From Paenirhodobacter enshiensis (GTDB lineage: Bacteria > Pseudomonadota > Alphaproteobacteria > Rhodobacterales > Rhodobacteraceae), in NCBI RefSeq assembly GCF_000740785.1, contig NZ_JFZB01000018.1, positions 16,427-80,426 of the forward strand: DNA of 64,000 nucleotides. Reading direction: 5' to 3'. Position 1 is the stretch's first letter, and every line of letters begins with the position of its first letter. The position numbers and the translations under genes are program-made. Shown here in pieces: positions 9,057 to 17,569 of this stretch. The notes below the pieces were generated by a model, which had not been told where the DNA came from, made no database searches, and was given only the letters and a program-made list of their open reading frames with translations.

Positions 9057-9860
9057 ATGACTTTCACTTCGGGTTTCCGCTGCCTCGTCGCTGCTGCGGT
9101 CACGGCCGTCGCCGCTTTCGGCGTTGCCGCCCAGGCCGACGAGATGGCCGACATCAAGGCCGCCGGCGTCATCAACGTCGGTATCTTCCCGGACTTCCCG
9201 CCGTTCTCCTCGGTCGCGGCCGACATGAGCACCGTGGGCTATGACGTCGACGTCGCCAATGACATCGGCAAGGTTCTGGGCGTCAAGGTCAAGCTGGTGC
9301 CGATCAACGGGCAGAACCGCATCGCCTTCCTGAACGACAAGCGCGTCGACATGCTGATGAGCGTCGGCTACTCGGACGAGCGCGCTCAGGCCATCGGCTT
9401 CGCCGGCGCCTACGCGCCCTATTACATCGCGGTCATCGGCCCGCAGGCGACGAAGATCGAGGGCCCGGCGGACATGGCCGGCAAGACCATCGCGGTCAAT
9501 CAGGGCACGCTTGAGGATACCTCGCTGACCAAGGCCGCCCCCGAGAGCGCCACGATCCGCCGCTTCCCGAACTATGCCGCGGTGATTCAGGCCTTCATCT
9601 CGGGCCAGACCGATCTGATGGCGGTTGGCAACAACGTCGGTGCCCAGGTGCTGGAGAAGCAGACCGCGCTGAAGCCCGAGGAGAAGTTCCAGCTGATGTC
9701 CTCGCCGTCGCATATCGCGGTGCGCAAGGGCGAGGATGCGCTGATCTCCACCATCGACGGCGCGATCAAGACCATGATCGACGATGGCACGCTGAACGCG
9801 GCGTCCGAGAAGTGGCTGAAGACGCCGATGAAGGTCGAGAACCTTCAGACCAAGAACTAA
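9057..9860 (+). CDS. Amino-acid ABC transporter, periplasmic binding protein
   Basis: This 267-residue family 3 solute-binding protein has a Sec signal peptide with probable cleavage after AQA at residue 27. The mature part starts DEMADIKAAGVINVGIFP, followed by the familiar GYDVDVANDIGKVLGVKV and later AFISGQTDLMAVGN. It would capture a polar amino acid in the periplasm. It is the first gene of a three-gene operon with two permeases (22 bases to the next gene). The operon has no ATPase gene. An AGGGGG Shine-Dalgarno sits 7-12 bases before the ATG. Confidence 0.94.
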   Translation: MTFTSGFRCLVAAAVTAVAAFGVAAQADEMADIKAAGVINVGIFPDFPPFSSVAADMSTVGYDVDVANDIGKVLGVKVKLVPINGQNRIAFLNDKRVDMLMSVGYSDERAQAIGFAGAYAPYYIAVIGPQATKIEGPADMAGKTIAVNQGTLEDTSLTKAAPESATIRRFPNYAAVIQAFISGQTDLMAVGNNVGAQVLEKQTALKPEEKFQLMSSPSHIAVRKGEDALISTIDGAIKTMIDDGTLNAASEKWLKTPMKVENLQTKN

Positions 9861-9881
9861 GAGCGAAGAACGGGCGGGACG

Positions 9882-10550
9882 ATGGGCTCGGGTCTGGATT
9901 TCGGCTGGCTGCTGACGGGGTGGCGCGCGCTTGTCGAAGGCGCGGGCATGACACTGTGGCTGACGGCCTGTTCGACGGTGCTGGGGCTCGCGATCAGCGT
10001 CCTTGGCGCCGCCGCCCGGCGCGGGCGCATCGGCTGGCTGAAGGCCACCGTCGGCGTCTATGTCGAGGCGATCCGCAACACCCCGTTCATCGTCCAGCTG
10101 TTCTTCATCTACTTCGGGTTGCCGAGCCTCGGGGTGAACCTGAACCCGGTGGTGGCGGCGATCGTCGCGATGACGCTGAACGTCGGCGCCTATGCGACGG
10201 AGATCGTCGCCTCGGGGCTGGCGGCGGTCGCCGTCGGTCAGCGCGAGGCGGCAGAGGCACTCGGGCTGAAGCCGCGGCAGGTTTTCGTCAAGGTGGTGCT
10301 GCCGCAGGCGATGGCGGTGATCTTCCCGGCGCTGGCGAGCCAGGTGGTGATCACCATGCTCGATTCGGCCGTGGTGTCGCAAATCTCGGTGCGCGAACTG
10401 ACGATGCGCGCGAACCTGATCCAGAGTCAGACCTTCCGCCCGTTCGAGACCTTCCTGATCGCCGCGGCGATCTATCTGGCGCTGTCGATCGCGCTGCGCC
10501 GCGTGCTGAACCGCATCGCGGCGCGCTATCTGGGGCCGGGGCTGACATGA
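9882..10550 (+). CDS. Amino-acid ABC transporter, permease 1
   Basis: This 222-residue HisM/GlnP-type permease has about five membrane segments. The N-terminal LVEGAGMTLWLTACSTVLG and the EAA loop AVGQREAAEALGLKPRQVF, followed by VVLPQAMAVIFPAL, contact the ATPase. The sequence EAIRNTPFIVQLFFIYFGLP is the typical amino-acid permease signature. Its stop overlaps the start of permease 2 by four bases (ATGA), which implies translational coupling and a heterodimeric pore. Confidence 0.94.
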   Translation: MGSGLDFGWLLTGWRALVEGAGMTLWLTACSTVLGLAISVLGAAARRGRIGWLKATVGVYVEAIRNTPFIVQLFFIYFGLPSLGVNLNPVVAAIVAMTLNVGAYATEIVASGLAAVAVGQREAAEALGLKPRQVFVKVVLPQAMAVIFPALASQVVITMLDSAVVSQISVRELTMRANLIQSQTFRPFETFLIAAAIYLALSIALRRVLNRIAARYLGPGLT

Positions 10551-11197
10551 TCGAATTCACCCTGTGGGATATTCTGCGCAACCTGCTGTTCGCGGCGCGC
10601 TGGACGGTGCTGTTGTCGGTCGTCGCTTTCATCGGCGGCACGGTTGTTGGGCTTGCGGTGCTGTTCGCGCGGATCTCGGAGCATAAGCTGTGGCGGCGCG
10701 CGGCCTTCGGTTACATCGAGCTGTTTCAGGGCACGCCGCTGCTGCTGCAGCTGTTCCTGATCTTCTTCGGCCTGCCGCAGTTCGGTGTGCAGATCGAGCC
10801 CTGGACGGCGGCGGCGCTCGGGCTGACATTCTATGCCTCGGCCTATCTGGCCGAGATCTGGCGCGGCGGGGTCGAGGCGCTGCCGATAGGGCAATGGGAT
10901 GCCGCCGCGGCGCTTGGTCTTAGGCGCTGGCAGGAGCTGCGTCTGGTCATCCTGCCGCAGGCGTTTCGTATCACGCTCGGTCCGACGGTCGGGTTTCTGG
11001 TGCAGCTCATCAAGGCGACGGCGCTGGCCTCGATCCTCGGCTTCGAGGAGCTGGTGCGCACGGCCGACGCGCTGAACAACGCGACATTCCAGCCGTTCCG
11101 CGTCTATGGCTTCGTCGCGGTGATCTATTTCGTGCTGTGTTTCCCGCTCGCGCGCTTCGCGCGGCGGCTGGAAGACAAGGGCCCGGTGCGGGCCTGA
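10547..11197 (+). CDS. Amino-acid ABC transporter, permease 2
   Basis: This 216-residue permease of the HisM/GlnP type is the second half of the pore. The motif GYIELFQGTPLLLQLFLIFFGLP and the EAA loop LPIGQWDAAAALGLRRWQELR are clear. The ATG overlaps the previous stop codon. It is the last gene of the operon; a palindromic repeat region starts about 40 bases after its stop. With no ATPase in the operon, the complex must recruit one encoded elsewhere. Confidence 0.94.
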   Translation: MIEFTLWDILRNLLFAARWTVLLSVVAFIGGTVVGLAVLFARISEHKLWRRAAFGYIELFQGTPLLLQLFLIFFGLPQFGVQIEPWTAAALGLTFYASAYLAEIWRGGVEALPIGQWDAAAALGLRRWQELRLVILPQAFRITLGPTVGFLVQLIKATALASILGFEELVRTADALNNATFQPFRVYGFVAVIYFVLCFPLARFARRLEDKGPVRA

Positions 11198-11239
11198 GGC
11201 GGGGAGAGGGGGCTTTGCCCCGCGGAGAAGTGATAAAGA

Positions 11240-11284
11240 GGGGGCTCTGCCCCCTCGGGCTTCGCCCTCACCCCCGGGATATTT
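11240..11284 (+). repeat. Modular palindromic intergenic repeat, copy 2
   Basis: The left arm GGGGGCTCTGCCCCC and the right end ACCCCCGGGATATTT match the copies at 2054 and 38505. The central hairpin here is CGGGCTTCGCCC instead of GTCTCCNCCGGAGAC. A partial extra arm (GGGGGCTTTGCCCC) lies just before it, near 11210. The element lies between convergent genes and may act as a bidirectional terminator. Confidence 0.7.
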
Positions 11285-11329
11285 TTCGCGAATCGAAAGG
11301 GATGGCGGGGTGTCTTCGCGGAGCGGGGT

Positions 11330-11722
11330 TCACCGGATCGGGGTGGTGCATTCGATCTCGATGTCGAAGCCCGGCCAGGGACCGATGCCGACGCAGCTGC
11401 GTGCCGGGAAGCCGTTCGGGAAATAGTCGCGGTAGACGCTGTTCATGCGGGCCGTCAGGGCGGGGTCGGTCAGATAGACCGTAGCGCGGATCGTGTCGGC
11501 GAGCGTGCCGCCGCCGGTTTCGAGCGCGAAGGCGAGCGCCTCGAGGCTGAGACGGGTCTGGGTTTCGATGTCGGCCGAGACGATGTCGCCGGTTTGCAGG
11601 TCGATGGGCGGCATCCCGCAGGTATAGAGCATCCCGTTCGTGCGCACGAGTGCGGCGACCGGTGCGCCGATCCGGCGCAGCGTGTCCGAGATCACGGGAA
11701 CCTCGATGATCGTCCTGTCCAT
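11330..11722 (-). CDS. RidA family (YjgF/UK114) protein, probable enamine/imine deaminase
   Basis: This 130-residue small trimeric-type protein would hydrolyse reactive enamine or imine intermediates of amino-acid metabolism to keto acids. Family marks are GMLYTCGMPPID near residue 30, ADTIRATVYLTD near 85, and FPARSCVGIGPWPG containing the substrate-binding Arg near residue 105-107, with the acidic DIEIECT end. It is convergent with the amino-acid ABC operon and divergent from the arginine deiminase operon, a fitting setting for amino-acid damage control. Confidence 0.9.
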   Translation of the reverse strand: MDRTIIEVPVISDTLRRIGAPVAALVRTNGMLYTCGMPPIDLQTGDIVSADIETQTRLSLEALAFALETGGGTLADTIRATVYLTDPALTARMNSVYRDYFPNGFPARSCVGIGPWPGFDIEIECTTPIR

Positions 11723-11867
11723 GGCGAGTCCTTTCGTCGTTCCGGGCCGGTTTGCCCCGCTTTCGGGGCGCGCGTCCAGAGCGATCCGCGCGCCCCGACG
11801 TCAGCGCGGGGACGGCGCGGGTGTGGAGGCGGGCAACGCGACGTCCGTGGTGGCTACGCGATATGTC

Positions 11868-11881
11868 TTGATCCATGTCAA
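11868..11881 (+). promoter_or_regulatory. FNR/FnrL-type box upstream of arcD
   Basis: The 14-mer TTGATCCATGTCAA differs at one base from the FNR consensus TTGAT-N4-ATCAA. It lies 67 bases before the arcD start codon in an otherwise gene-free stretch. It suggests anaerobic activation of arcDABC by an FnrL-type iron-sulfur regulator, as in other arginine deiminase operons. Confidence 0.7.
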
Positions 11882-11948
11882 GGCAGGCGGCACTATCTGG
11901 CTGCTCATTGTTTGTGCATTTCAGCAGAATCTTTGCCCGGAGGGCGAT

Positions 11949-13394
11949 ATGGAACAGAACGGCGAGACAGCAGGACGTCCGGTGTCGGACAAGCTGCATC
12001 TGGGGGCGCTGGTTGCGCTGGTGATCGGTTCGATGATCGGTTCGGGGGTGTTCAGCCTGCCGCAGAACATGGCGGCAGGCGCCGGCGCGCTGGCGATCCT
12101 GATCGGCTGGGGCATCACCGCGGTCGGTATGCTGGCGCTGGTCTTCGTCTACGAGACGCTGGCGACACGAAAGCCGGATCTCGATTCCGGTCCCTATGCC
12201 TATGCCAAGGCGGGCTTCGGCCCGTTCATCGGTTTCAACAGTGCCTGGGGCTACTGGATCAGTGCCTGGGTCGGCAACGTATCCTATGCGGTGGTGGTGT
12301 TCAGCGCGCTGTCCTATTTCTTCCCCGCCTTCGGCGACGGAAATACCTGGCAGGCGATCCTCGGCGCCTCGGTCCTGGTCTGGGCGGTGCACTTTCTGAT
12401 CCTGCGCGGCGTGCGTCAGGCGGCGATCGTCAACACCGTCGCGACCATCGCCAAGATGGCGCCGATCGTGCTGTTCGTGATCGTCATCGCGCTGGCCTTC
12501 AAGGTCGACGTGTTCGCGCTCGACTTCAAGGGATCGGCGAACCTCGGCTCGATCCTCGATCAGGTGAAGAGCACGATGCTGGTCACGCTCTGGGTGTTCA
12601 TCGGCATCGAGGGGGCAAGCGTCTATTCCGCCCGCGCAGCCAAGCGGCGCGACATCGCGCGCGCCACGGTTCTGGGCTTCGTGACCTGCATCGTGCTTTA
12701 TGCGCTGATCTCGCTGCTGTCTCTGGGCATCGTCAGTCAGGCCGATCTGGCGGGGATGAAGAACCCCTCGATGGCCGGGGTGATGGAGAAAGTCGTCGGC
12801 CCCTGGGGTGCGGTGGTGATCAACCTCGCGCTGGTGGTCTCGGTTCTCGGCGCCTATCTGAGCTGGACGCTGCTCGCCGCCGAGGTGCCCCATGTCGCGG
12901 GCAAGGACGGCACGATGCCCGCCTTCTTCGCCGCGGAAAGCACGCGCAAGGTGCCGGTCACCTCGCTCCTCATCACCAACCTTCTGGTGCAGGCCTTCCT
13001 GATCGTCACCTTCTACGCCCACAGCACCTATCAGGCGTTGTTCTCCATCGCTTCGGGCATGATCCTCGTGCCCTATATCTTCTCGGGGGCTTATGCCGCA
13101 AAGCTGGCGATCACCGGTGAAAGCTATGCACCGGGCGAAAACCGGCTGTGGCCGATGCTGATCGGCGGGCTGGCGACGGTCTACGGCATCTGGCTCGTCT
13201 ATGCGGCGGGGCTGTCTTACCTGTTCATGTGCGCCATCCTCTACGCGCCGGGGCTGGTGTTCTATGTCTGGGCACGGCGCGAGAAGGACGCCCGCGTCTT
13301 CACTCCTGTCGAGGCCGTTCTGGCCGCGGCGCTGGTGCTGGTCGGCCTTTATGCCGGCTACGAGATGTGGACCGGCGCGGTCAGCGCGCTGTGA
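11949..13394 (+). CDS. arcD: Arginine/ornithine antiporter (APC superfamily)
   Basis: This 481-residue membrane protein has about twelve hydrophobic segments. The first, [20 protein letters not shown] (residues 18-37), carries the APC-family GSGVF substrate-binding loop. It would exchange external arginine for ornithine made by the pathway. The frame extends 309 bases further upstream, but the ATG at 11949 begins the family N-terminus [11 protein letters not shown], preceded by GGAGGG. It is the first gene of arcDABC. The FNR-type box 67 bases upstream suggests induction when oxygen is scarce. Confidence 0.9.
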   Translation: MEQNGETAGRPVSDKLHLGALVALVIGSMIGSGVFSLPQNMAAGAGALAILIGWGITAVGMLALVFVYETLATRKPDLDSGPYAYAKAGFGPFIGFNSAWGYWISAWVGNVSYAVVVFSALSYFFPAFGDGNTWQAILGASVLVWAVHFLILRGVRQAAIVNTVATIAKMAPIVLFVIVIALAFKVDVFALDFKGSANLGSILDQVKSTMLVTLWVFIGIEGASVYSARAAKRRDIARATVLGFVTCIVLYALISLLSLGIVSQADLAGMKNPSMAGVMEKVVGPWGAVVINLALVVSVLGAYLSWTLLAAEVPHVAGKDGTMPAFFAAESTRKVPVTSLLITNLLVQAFLIVTFYAHSTYQALFSIASGMILVPYIFSGAYAAKLAITGESYAPGENRLWPMLIGGLATVYGIWLVYAAGLSYLFMCAILYAPGLVFYVWARREKDARVFTPVEAVLAAALVLVGLYAGYEMWTGAVSAL

Positions 13395-13426
13395 CATCTG
13401 AAATTGCGACGAAGGGAGGACCTGTC

Positions 13427-14644
13427 ATGACCGATCTCGGTGTTCATTCGGAAACCGGGCGGCTGCGCGAAGTGATCGTGCACCGCCCCGACCTCAGCCT
13501 GCGGCGCCTGACGCCCGACAACTGTCACGATCTGCTGTTCGACGATGTGATCTGGGTGAAGCGCGCCCGGCAGGAACATGACGTTCTGGTCGACACCCTG
13601 CGCGAGCGCGGTGTGAAGGTGCATCTGTTCGGCGAGCTGCTCGGCGAGACGCTGGCCGACGAGACCGCGCGCCAGTGGCTTCTGGAACGCCGGATCGGTC
13701 CGGATATGGTGGGCTATGACATGGGGCCGCAGCTGCGCGACTGGCTCGGTCAGATGCCGGCGGCGGAACTGGCCGACCGGCTGATCGGCGGCATCACCCG
13801 CGCCGAGCTGCCCTTCGCGCCGGACGGGTTGTTCGGGCAGACGCTGCTTGGCCAGGACTTCGTGCTGCCGCCGCTGCCCAATCAGCTGTTCACCCGCGAT
13901 TCCTCGTGCTGGATCTATGGGTCGGTCTCGGTCGGGCCGATGTTCTGGCCCGCGCGCCGGCCCGAGACCGCGAATGCCGAGGCGATCTATCGCTTCCACC
14001 CGCGGTTCCGCGATGCCGGCATTCCCTTCGTCACGCCGGACAATCCGGGGATGCACTGCAGCCTCGAAGGCGGCGACGTGATGCCGATCGGCGGCGGCGT
14101 GGTGCTGGTGGGGATGGGCGAACGTTCGACCCCGCAGGCGGTGGGCAGCCTCGCGCGCAACCTGTTCGCGACCGGGCAGGCCAGCCATGTCATCGCCGCG
14201 CTGATGCCGCGCGACCGCTCGTTCATGCACCTCGATACGGTGTTCACGCTGTGCGACCACGACCTTGCGACGATGTATCCGCCGGTGGTGGACCGGATCC
14301 GTCCGTTCTCGATCCGGCCGGGGGAGGGCGAGCGCTCCGTCACCGTGACCGAGGAGAAGCGCCCCTTCGTCGAGGTCGTGGCCGAGGCCATGGGGCTGAA
14401 GAAGCTGCGCATCGTCGCGACCGGCGGCGACGGCTACGAGGCCGAGCGCGAGCAGTGGGACGATGGCAACAACGTCGTCGCGGTCGAACCGGGCGTGGTG
14501 ATCGGCTATGACCGCAACGTCTACACCAACACTCTGCTGCGCCGTGCGGGCGTCGAGGTCATCACCATCGAGAGTGCCGAACTGAGCCGCGGGCGCGGCG
14601 GCGGTCACTGCATGACCTGCCCGATTGCCCGCGATCCCGTGTAA
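13427..14644 (+). CDS. arcA: Arginine deiminase
   Basis: This 405-residue cytoplasmic enzyme hydrolyses arginine to citrulline and ammonia, the first step of the ATP-yielding arginine deiminase pathway. The N-terminal [18 protein letters not shown] and the internal LFTRDSS are typical. The catalytic cysteine lies at C395 in [11 protein letters not shown] at the C-terminus, with the active-site histidine in [12 protein letters not shown]. The start follows a strong GAAGGGAGGA ribosome-binding site 33 bases after arcD. Length matches the family, and no residue appears to be missing. Confidence 0.97.
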   Translation: MTDLGVHSETGRLREVIVHRPDLSLRRLTPDNCHDLLFDDVIWVKRARQEHDVLVDTLRERGVKVHLFGELLGETLADETARQWLLERRIGPDMVGYDMGPQLRDWLGQMPAAELADRLIGGITRAELPFAPDGLFGQTLLGQDFVLPPLPNQLFTRDSSCWIYGSVSVGPMFWPARRPETANAEAIYRFHPRFRDAGIPFVTPDNPGMHCSLEGGDVMPIGGGVVLVGMGERSTPQAVGSLARNLFATGQASHVIAALMPRDRSFMHLDTVFTLCDHDLATMYPPVVDRIRPFSIRPGEGERSVTVTEEKRPFVEVVAEAMGLKKLRIVATGGDGYEAEREQWDDGNNVVAVEPGVVIGYDRNVYTNTLLRRAGVEVITIESAELSRGRGGGHCMTCPIARDPV

Positions 14645-14655
14645 GGAGGCCCCCG

Positions 14656-15657
14656 ATGCCGATCAATCTGCATGGCCGCAGCGTGCTGACGCTGGCCGAT
14701 TTCACCCCGGACGAGATCCGTTTCCTGCTGCGTCTGGCGGCGGATCTGAAGACCGCGAAGCTGTCGGGGTCCGAGGTCCCGCGGCTGAACCGGCGCAACA
14801 TCGCCTTGATTTTCGAGAAGGATTCGACGCGCACGCGTTCGGGATTCGAGGTGGCGGCCTTCGATCAGGGGGCGCATGTCACCTATATCGGCCCCTCGGG
14901 CAGCCATATCGGCCATAAAGAGACGATGAAGGATACGGCCCGCGTTCTCGGCCGGATGTATGACGCCATCGAATATCGTGGCTTTTCGCAGAAGGATGCC
15001 GAGACGCTGGCGCAGTTCTCGGGCGTGCCGGTGTTCAACGGGCTGACCGACCAGACCCACCCGACGCAGGTTCTGGCCGATTTCATGACGATGCGTGAAT
15101 TCACCCACAAGCATCTTTCCGACATGGTGCTGACCTTCACCGGCGAGGGGCGCGACAACGTGGCGCTGTCGCTGGCGATCGGGGCGGCGAAGGTGGGGAT
15201 GTCGTTCCGCATCGCCTCGCCGCGCGCGCTCTGGCCCGAGGAAGCGTTCCTCGACCGGATCCGCAAGATGGCGGCCGAAACCGGCGCGCACTTCGAGATC
15301 ACCGAGGATCCGGTGGCCGCGGTGAAGGGGGCGGATTTCATCTACACCGACGTCTGGCTGTCGATGGGCGAGGATGCCGCCGTCTGGGCCGAACGGATCC
15401 GCCTGCTGACGCCCTATCGCGTCACCGCCGATCTGATGCGCGCGAGCGGCAACCCCTACGTCAAGTTCATGCACTGCCTGCCCGCCTTCCACAACGCCGA
15501 GACCGAGGTCGGTGCGCAGGTGCTGAAGGATTACGGCATCGACTGCATGGAAGTGACCGAGGAGGTGTTCGAAAGCCCCGCCTCCATCGTCTTCGATCAG
15601 GCGGAGAACCGGATGCACTCGATCAAGGCGCTGCTCGTCGCCACGCTCGGGGGCTGA
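14656..15657 (+). CDS. arcB: Ornithine carbamoyltransferase, catabolic
   Basis: This 333-residue enzyme converts citrulline and phosphate to ornithine and carbamoyl phosphate when working in the arc pathway. The carbamoyl-phosphate loop STRTR is at residues 57-61, HPTQVLADF near residue 135, and HCLPAFH at 273-279. The length and the setting between arcA and arcC point to the catabolic form rather than argF. An AAGGAGG Shine-Dalgarno lies just before the ATG, 11 bases after the arcA stop. Confidence 0.97.
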   Translation: MPINLHGRSVLTLADFTPDEIRFLLRLAADLKTAKLSGSEVPRLNRRNIALIFEKDSTRTRSGFEVAAFDQGAHVTYIGPSGSHIGHKETMKDTARVLGRMYDAIEYRGFSQKDAETLAQFSGVPVFNGLTDQTHPTQVLADFMTMREFTHKHLSDMVLTFTGEGRDNVALSLAIGAAKVGMSFRIASPRALWPEEAFLDRIRKMAAETGAHFEITEDPVAAVKGADFIYTDVWLSMGEDAAVWAERIRLLTPYRVTADLMRASGNPYVKFMHCLPAFHNAETEVGAQVLKDYGIDCMEVTEEVFESPASIVFDQAENRMHSIKALLVATLGG

Positions 15658-15661
15658 GGCG

Positions 15662-16567
15662 ATGCGGATCGTCGCGGCCCTCGGGGGCAATGCGATCCTG
15701 CGCCGGGGCGAGCCGATGACCGGCGAGACTCAGCGGGCGAATATCCGCACCGCGGCGCAGGGTCTGGCGCAACTGGTGACGGCGGGGCATTCGCTGGTGG
15801 TGACGCATGGCAACGGCCCGCAGGTCGGCCTGCTGGCGCTGCAATCGGCGGCCACGCCGCAATCGCCGTTTCCGCTCGACGTGCTCGATGCCGAAAGCGC
15901 GGGGATGATCGGCTATGTGCTGCAGCAGGAGCTGGGAAATGCGCTGCCCGACCGGCTGGTGACGACGCTGCTGACGCAGGTGCGCGTCGATCCGGCCGAT
16001 CCCGCCTTCGGCCATCCGACGAAGCCGATCGGCCCGGTCTATGAGCAGGCCGAGGCGCAGGCGCTCGCCGCGGCGCGCGGCTGGCAGGTGGCGCCCGATG
16101 GCGACAAATGGCGCCGCGTCGTCGCCTCGCCGGCCCCGCTCGCGATCCTCGAGGCCGAGGTGCTGAAGATCCTCGTCGGGCAGGGCGTGATCCCGATCTG
16201 CGCCGGCGGTGGCGGCATCCCGGTCGTCTCGTTGCCGCAAGGTGGGATGACCGGGGTCGAGGCGGTGATCGACAAGGATCTCGCCAGCAGTCTGCTGGCG
16301 CGCCAGATCGGCGCCGACATGCTGCTGATGCTGACCGATGTCGCCGCAGTTTATCGCGGCTTCGGCACGCCCGGGGCCGAGGCGCTCGGCCAGGTTCATC
16401 CGGACGATCTTTCGCCCGCGGATTTCCCGGCGGGGTCCATGGGGCCGAAGGTGCGCGCGGGCGTCGAGTTCGTCCGCGCAACCGGCGGGCAGGCCGGGAT
16501 CGGCCGGCTTGAAGATGCCGCGGCCATCGTCGCGGGTCAGGCCGGCACGCGGATCGTCCCCGCCTGA
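15662..16567 (+). CDS. arcC: Carbamate kinase
   Basis: This 301-residue amino-acid-kinase-fold enzyme transfers phosphate from carbamoyl phosphate to ADP, giving ATP, CO2 and ammonia. Motifs are the N-terminal [20 protein letters not shown] near residue 47, [15 protein letters not shown] near residue 200, and the C-terminal [11 protein letters not shown]. It begins four bases after the arcB stop and is the last gene of arcDABC. A long GC-rich hairpin follows. Confidence 0.96.
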   Translation: MRIVAALGGNAILRRGEPMTGETQRANIRTAAQGLAQLVTAGHSLVVTHGNGPQVGLLALQSAATPQSPFPLDVLDAESAGMIGYVLQQELGNALPDRLVTTLLTQVRVDPADPAFGHPTKPIGPVYEQAEAQALAAARGWQVAPDGDKWRRVVASPAPLAILEAEVLKILVGQGVIPICAGGGGIPVVSLPQGGMTGVEAVIDKDLASSLLARQIGADMLLMLTDVAAVYRGFGTPGAEALGQVHPDDLSPADFPAGSMGPKVRAGVEFVRATGGQAGIGRLEDAAAIVAGQAGTRIVPA

Positions 16568-16591
16568 CAGCGGCCGGGAAAGACCCATCCA

Positions 16592-16624
16592 CCCCCGCTT
16601 TCGCCTTCGTGCGAGTGGCGGGGG
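16592..16624 (+). terminator. Probable terminator hairpin after arcC
   Basis: Outer arms CCCCCGC and GCGGGGG enclose an inner TCGC/GCGA stem. The hairpin starts 25 bases after the arcC stop. It lacks a run of T afterwards, so it may be a weak or Rho-assisted terminator. Confidence 0.5.
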
Positions 16625-16730
16625 GGGATGATTCACCGGGCAGGAGTTGCCCAGAGTCGCCCAACAAACAGGCACTGACGCGAAATTCCGGCCTTCCTGG
16701 TCCGGGATCTGTCTTTTGGACTTTATCGCA

Positions 16731-16774
16731 AACCAATTCTGCACATTGTTTTGAACCAATTGCTGGATTTGGTC
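16731..16774 (+). promoter_or_regulatory. Repeated AACCAATT boxes before the GntR gene: candidate autoregulatory sites
   Basis: AACCAATT occurs at 16731-16738 and again at 16754-16761, 23 bp apart (about two helical turns). Between them lies TTGT-N5-ACCA, reminiscent of the TNGT...ACNA half-sites of FadR-type GntR operators. The stretch is AT-rich against its surroundings and immediately precedes the gene, so it likely holds both promoter and operator. Confidence 0.4.
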
Positions 16775-17569
16775 ATGACTCACCCGAACGTTTCCCTCTC
16801 TGCTGCCCCGGCGCCGGGCGAGGCGGTTTCCCGGCCGGAGACCGACGCCGCCCACGCATTGGCAGAGTTGCGCCGCTATCTGACCAGCGGCGCGGCGCAG
16901 GATAGTGAAAAGCTGCCGACCGAGCGCGCTCTGGCGGAGACCCTGGGCGTCGGCCGTCATGCGCTGCGCCGCGCGCTCGACGTGCTGGAGACCGAGGGGC
17001 TGATCTGGCGCAAGCAGGGGGCGGGCACCTTCCTCGGCAGTGCACCCGATCCGTTCACCGGCCGTATCGCCTCTCTCATCCCGATGACGAATTACGAAGA
17101 GGTGATGGAGGTCCGCGTCCGGCTGGAGCCGCAGATCGCCCAGCTTGCGGCGCTGCGCGCCACGCCCGAGCGGCTGGCGCGGCTCGAACAGATCCTGACC
17201 CGCCTCGATGACATCGCCGATGCCGAGGGCCGCGAATTGTGGGACGGCGCGTTCCATCGCGAGATCGCGGTGATGGCCGGAAACCAACTGCTGCTGTCGC
17301 TGTTCGACATCGTGAACCGGGCGCGGCGCGACAAGATCTGGCAGGCCCTGCGCGAGAAGGCCCGCACGCAGGTGCCCTATTCCATTGCCGACACGCAGCG
17401 CCAGCACCGTGCCATCGTTGCCGCCATCGCCGCCGCCGACCCCGAGCGCGCCGGGGCCACGATGCACGAACATCTTCTGGACATCCAGATGCGGCTTTTG
17501 CGGCTGACCAGCCTGATGCCGGCTGCCGCCCGTCCGCCCATTGCGACCAGTGAGGAACAGAAACAATGA
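16775..17569 (+). CDS. FadR-subfamily (FCD) GntR transcriptional regulator
   Basis: This DNA-binding regulator of 264 residues has an N-terminal winged helix (about 28-90: LPTERALAETLGVGRHALRRALDVLE) and an all-helical FCD ligand domain (about 110-240). Metal/ligand-type histidines are in AFHREIAVMAGN and QHRAIVAAI. The ATG at 16775 was chosen; a TTG at 16751 would add eight residues that lie in the putative operator. Neither has a good Shine-Dalgarno. Its stop overlaps the start of the next gene (ATGA), so it heads the peptide-import operon and probably controls it in response to a substrate. Confidence 0.88.
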   Translation: MTHPNVSLSAAPAPGEAVSRPETDAAHALAELRRYLTSGAAQDSEKLPTERALAETLGVGRHALRRALDVLETEGLIWRKQGAGTFLGSAPDPFTGRIASLIPMTNYEEVMEVRVRLEPQIAQLAALRATPERLARLEQILTRLDDIADAEGRELWDGAFHREIAVMAGNQLLLSLFDIVNRARRDKIWQALREKARTQVPYSIADTQRQHRAIVAAIAAADPERAGATMHEHLLDIQMRLLRLTSLMPAAARPPIATSEEQKQ

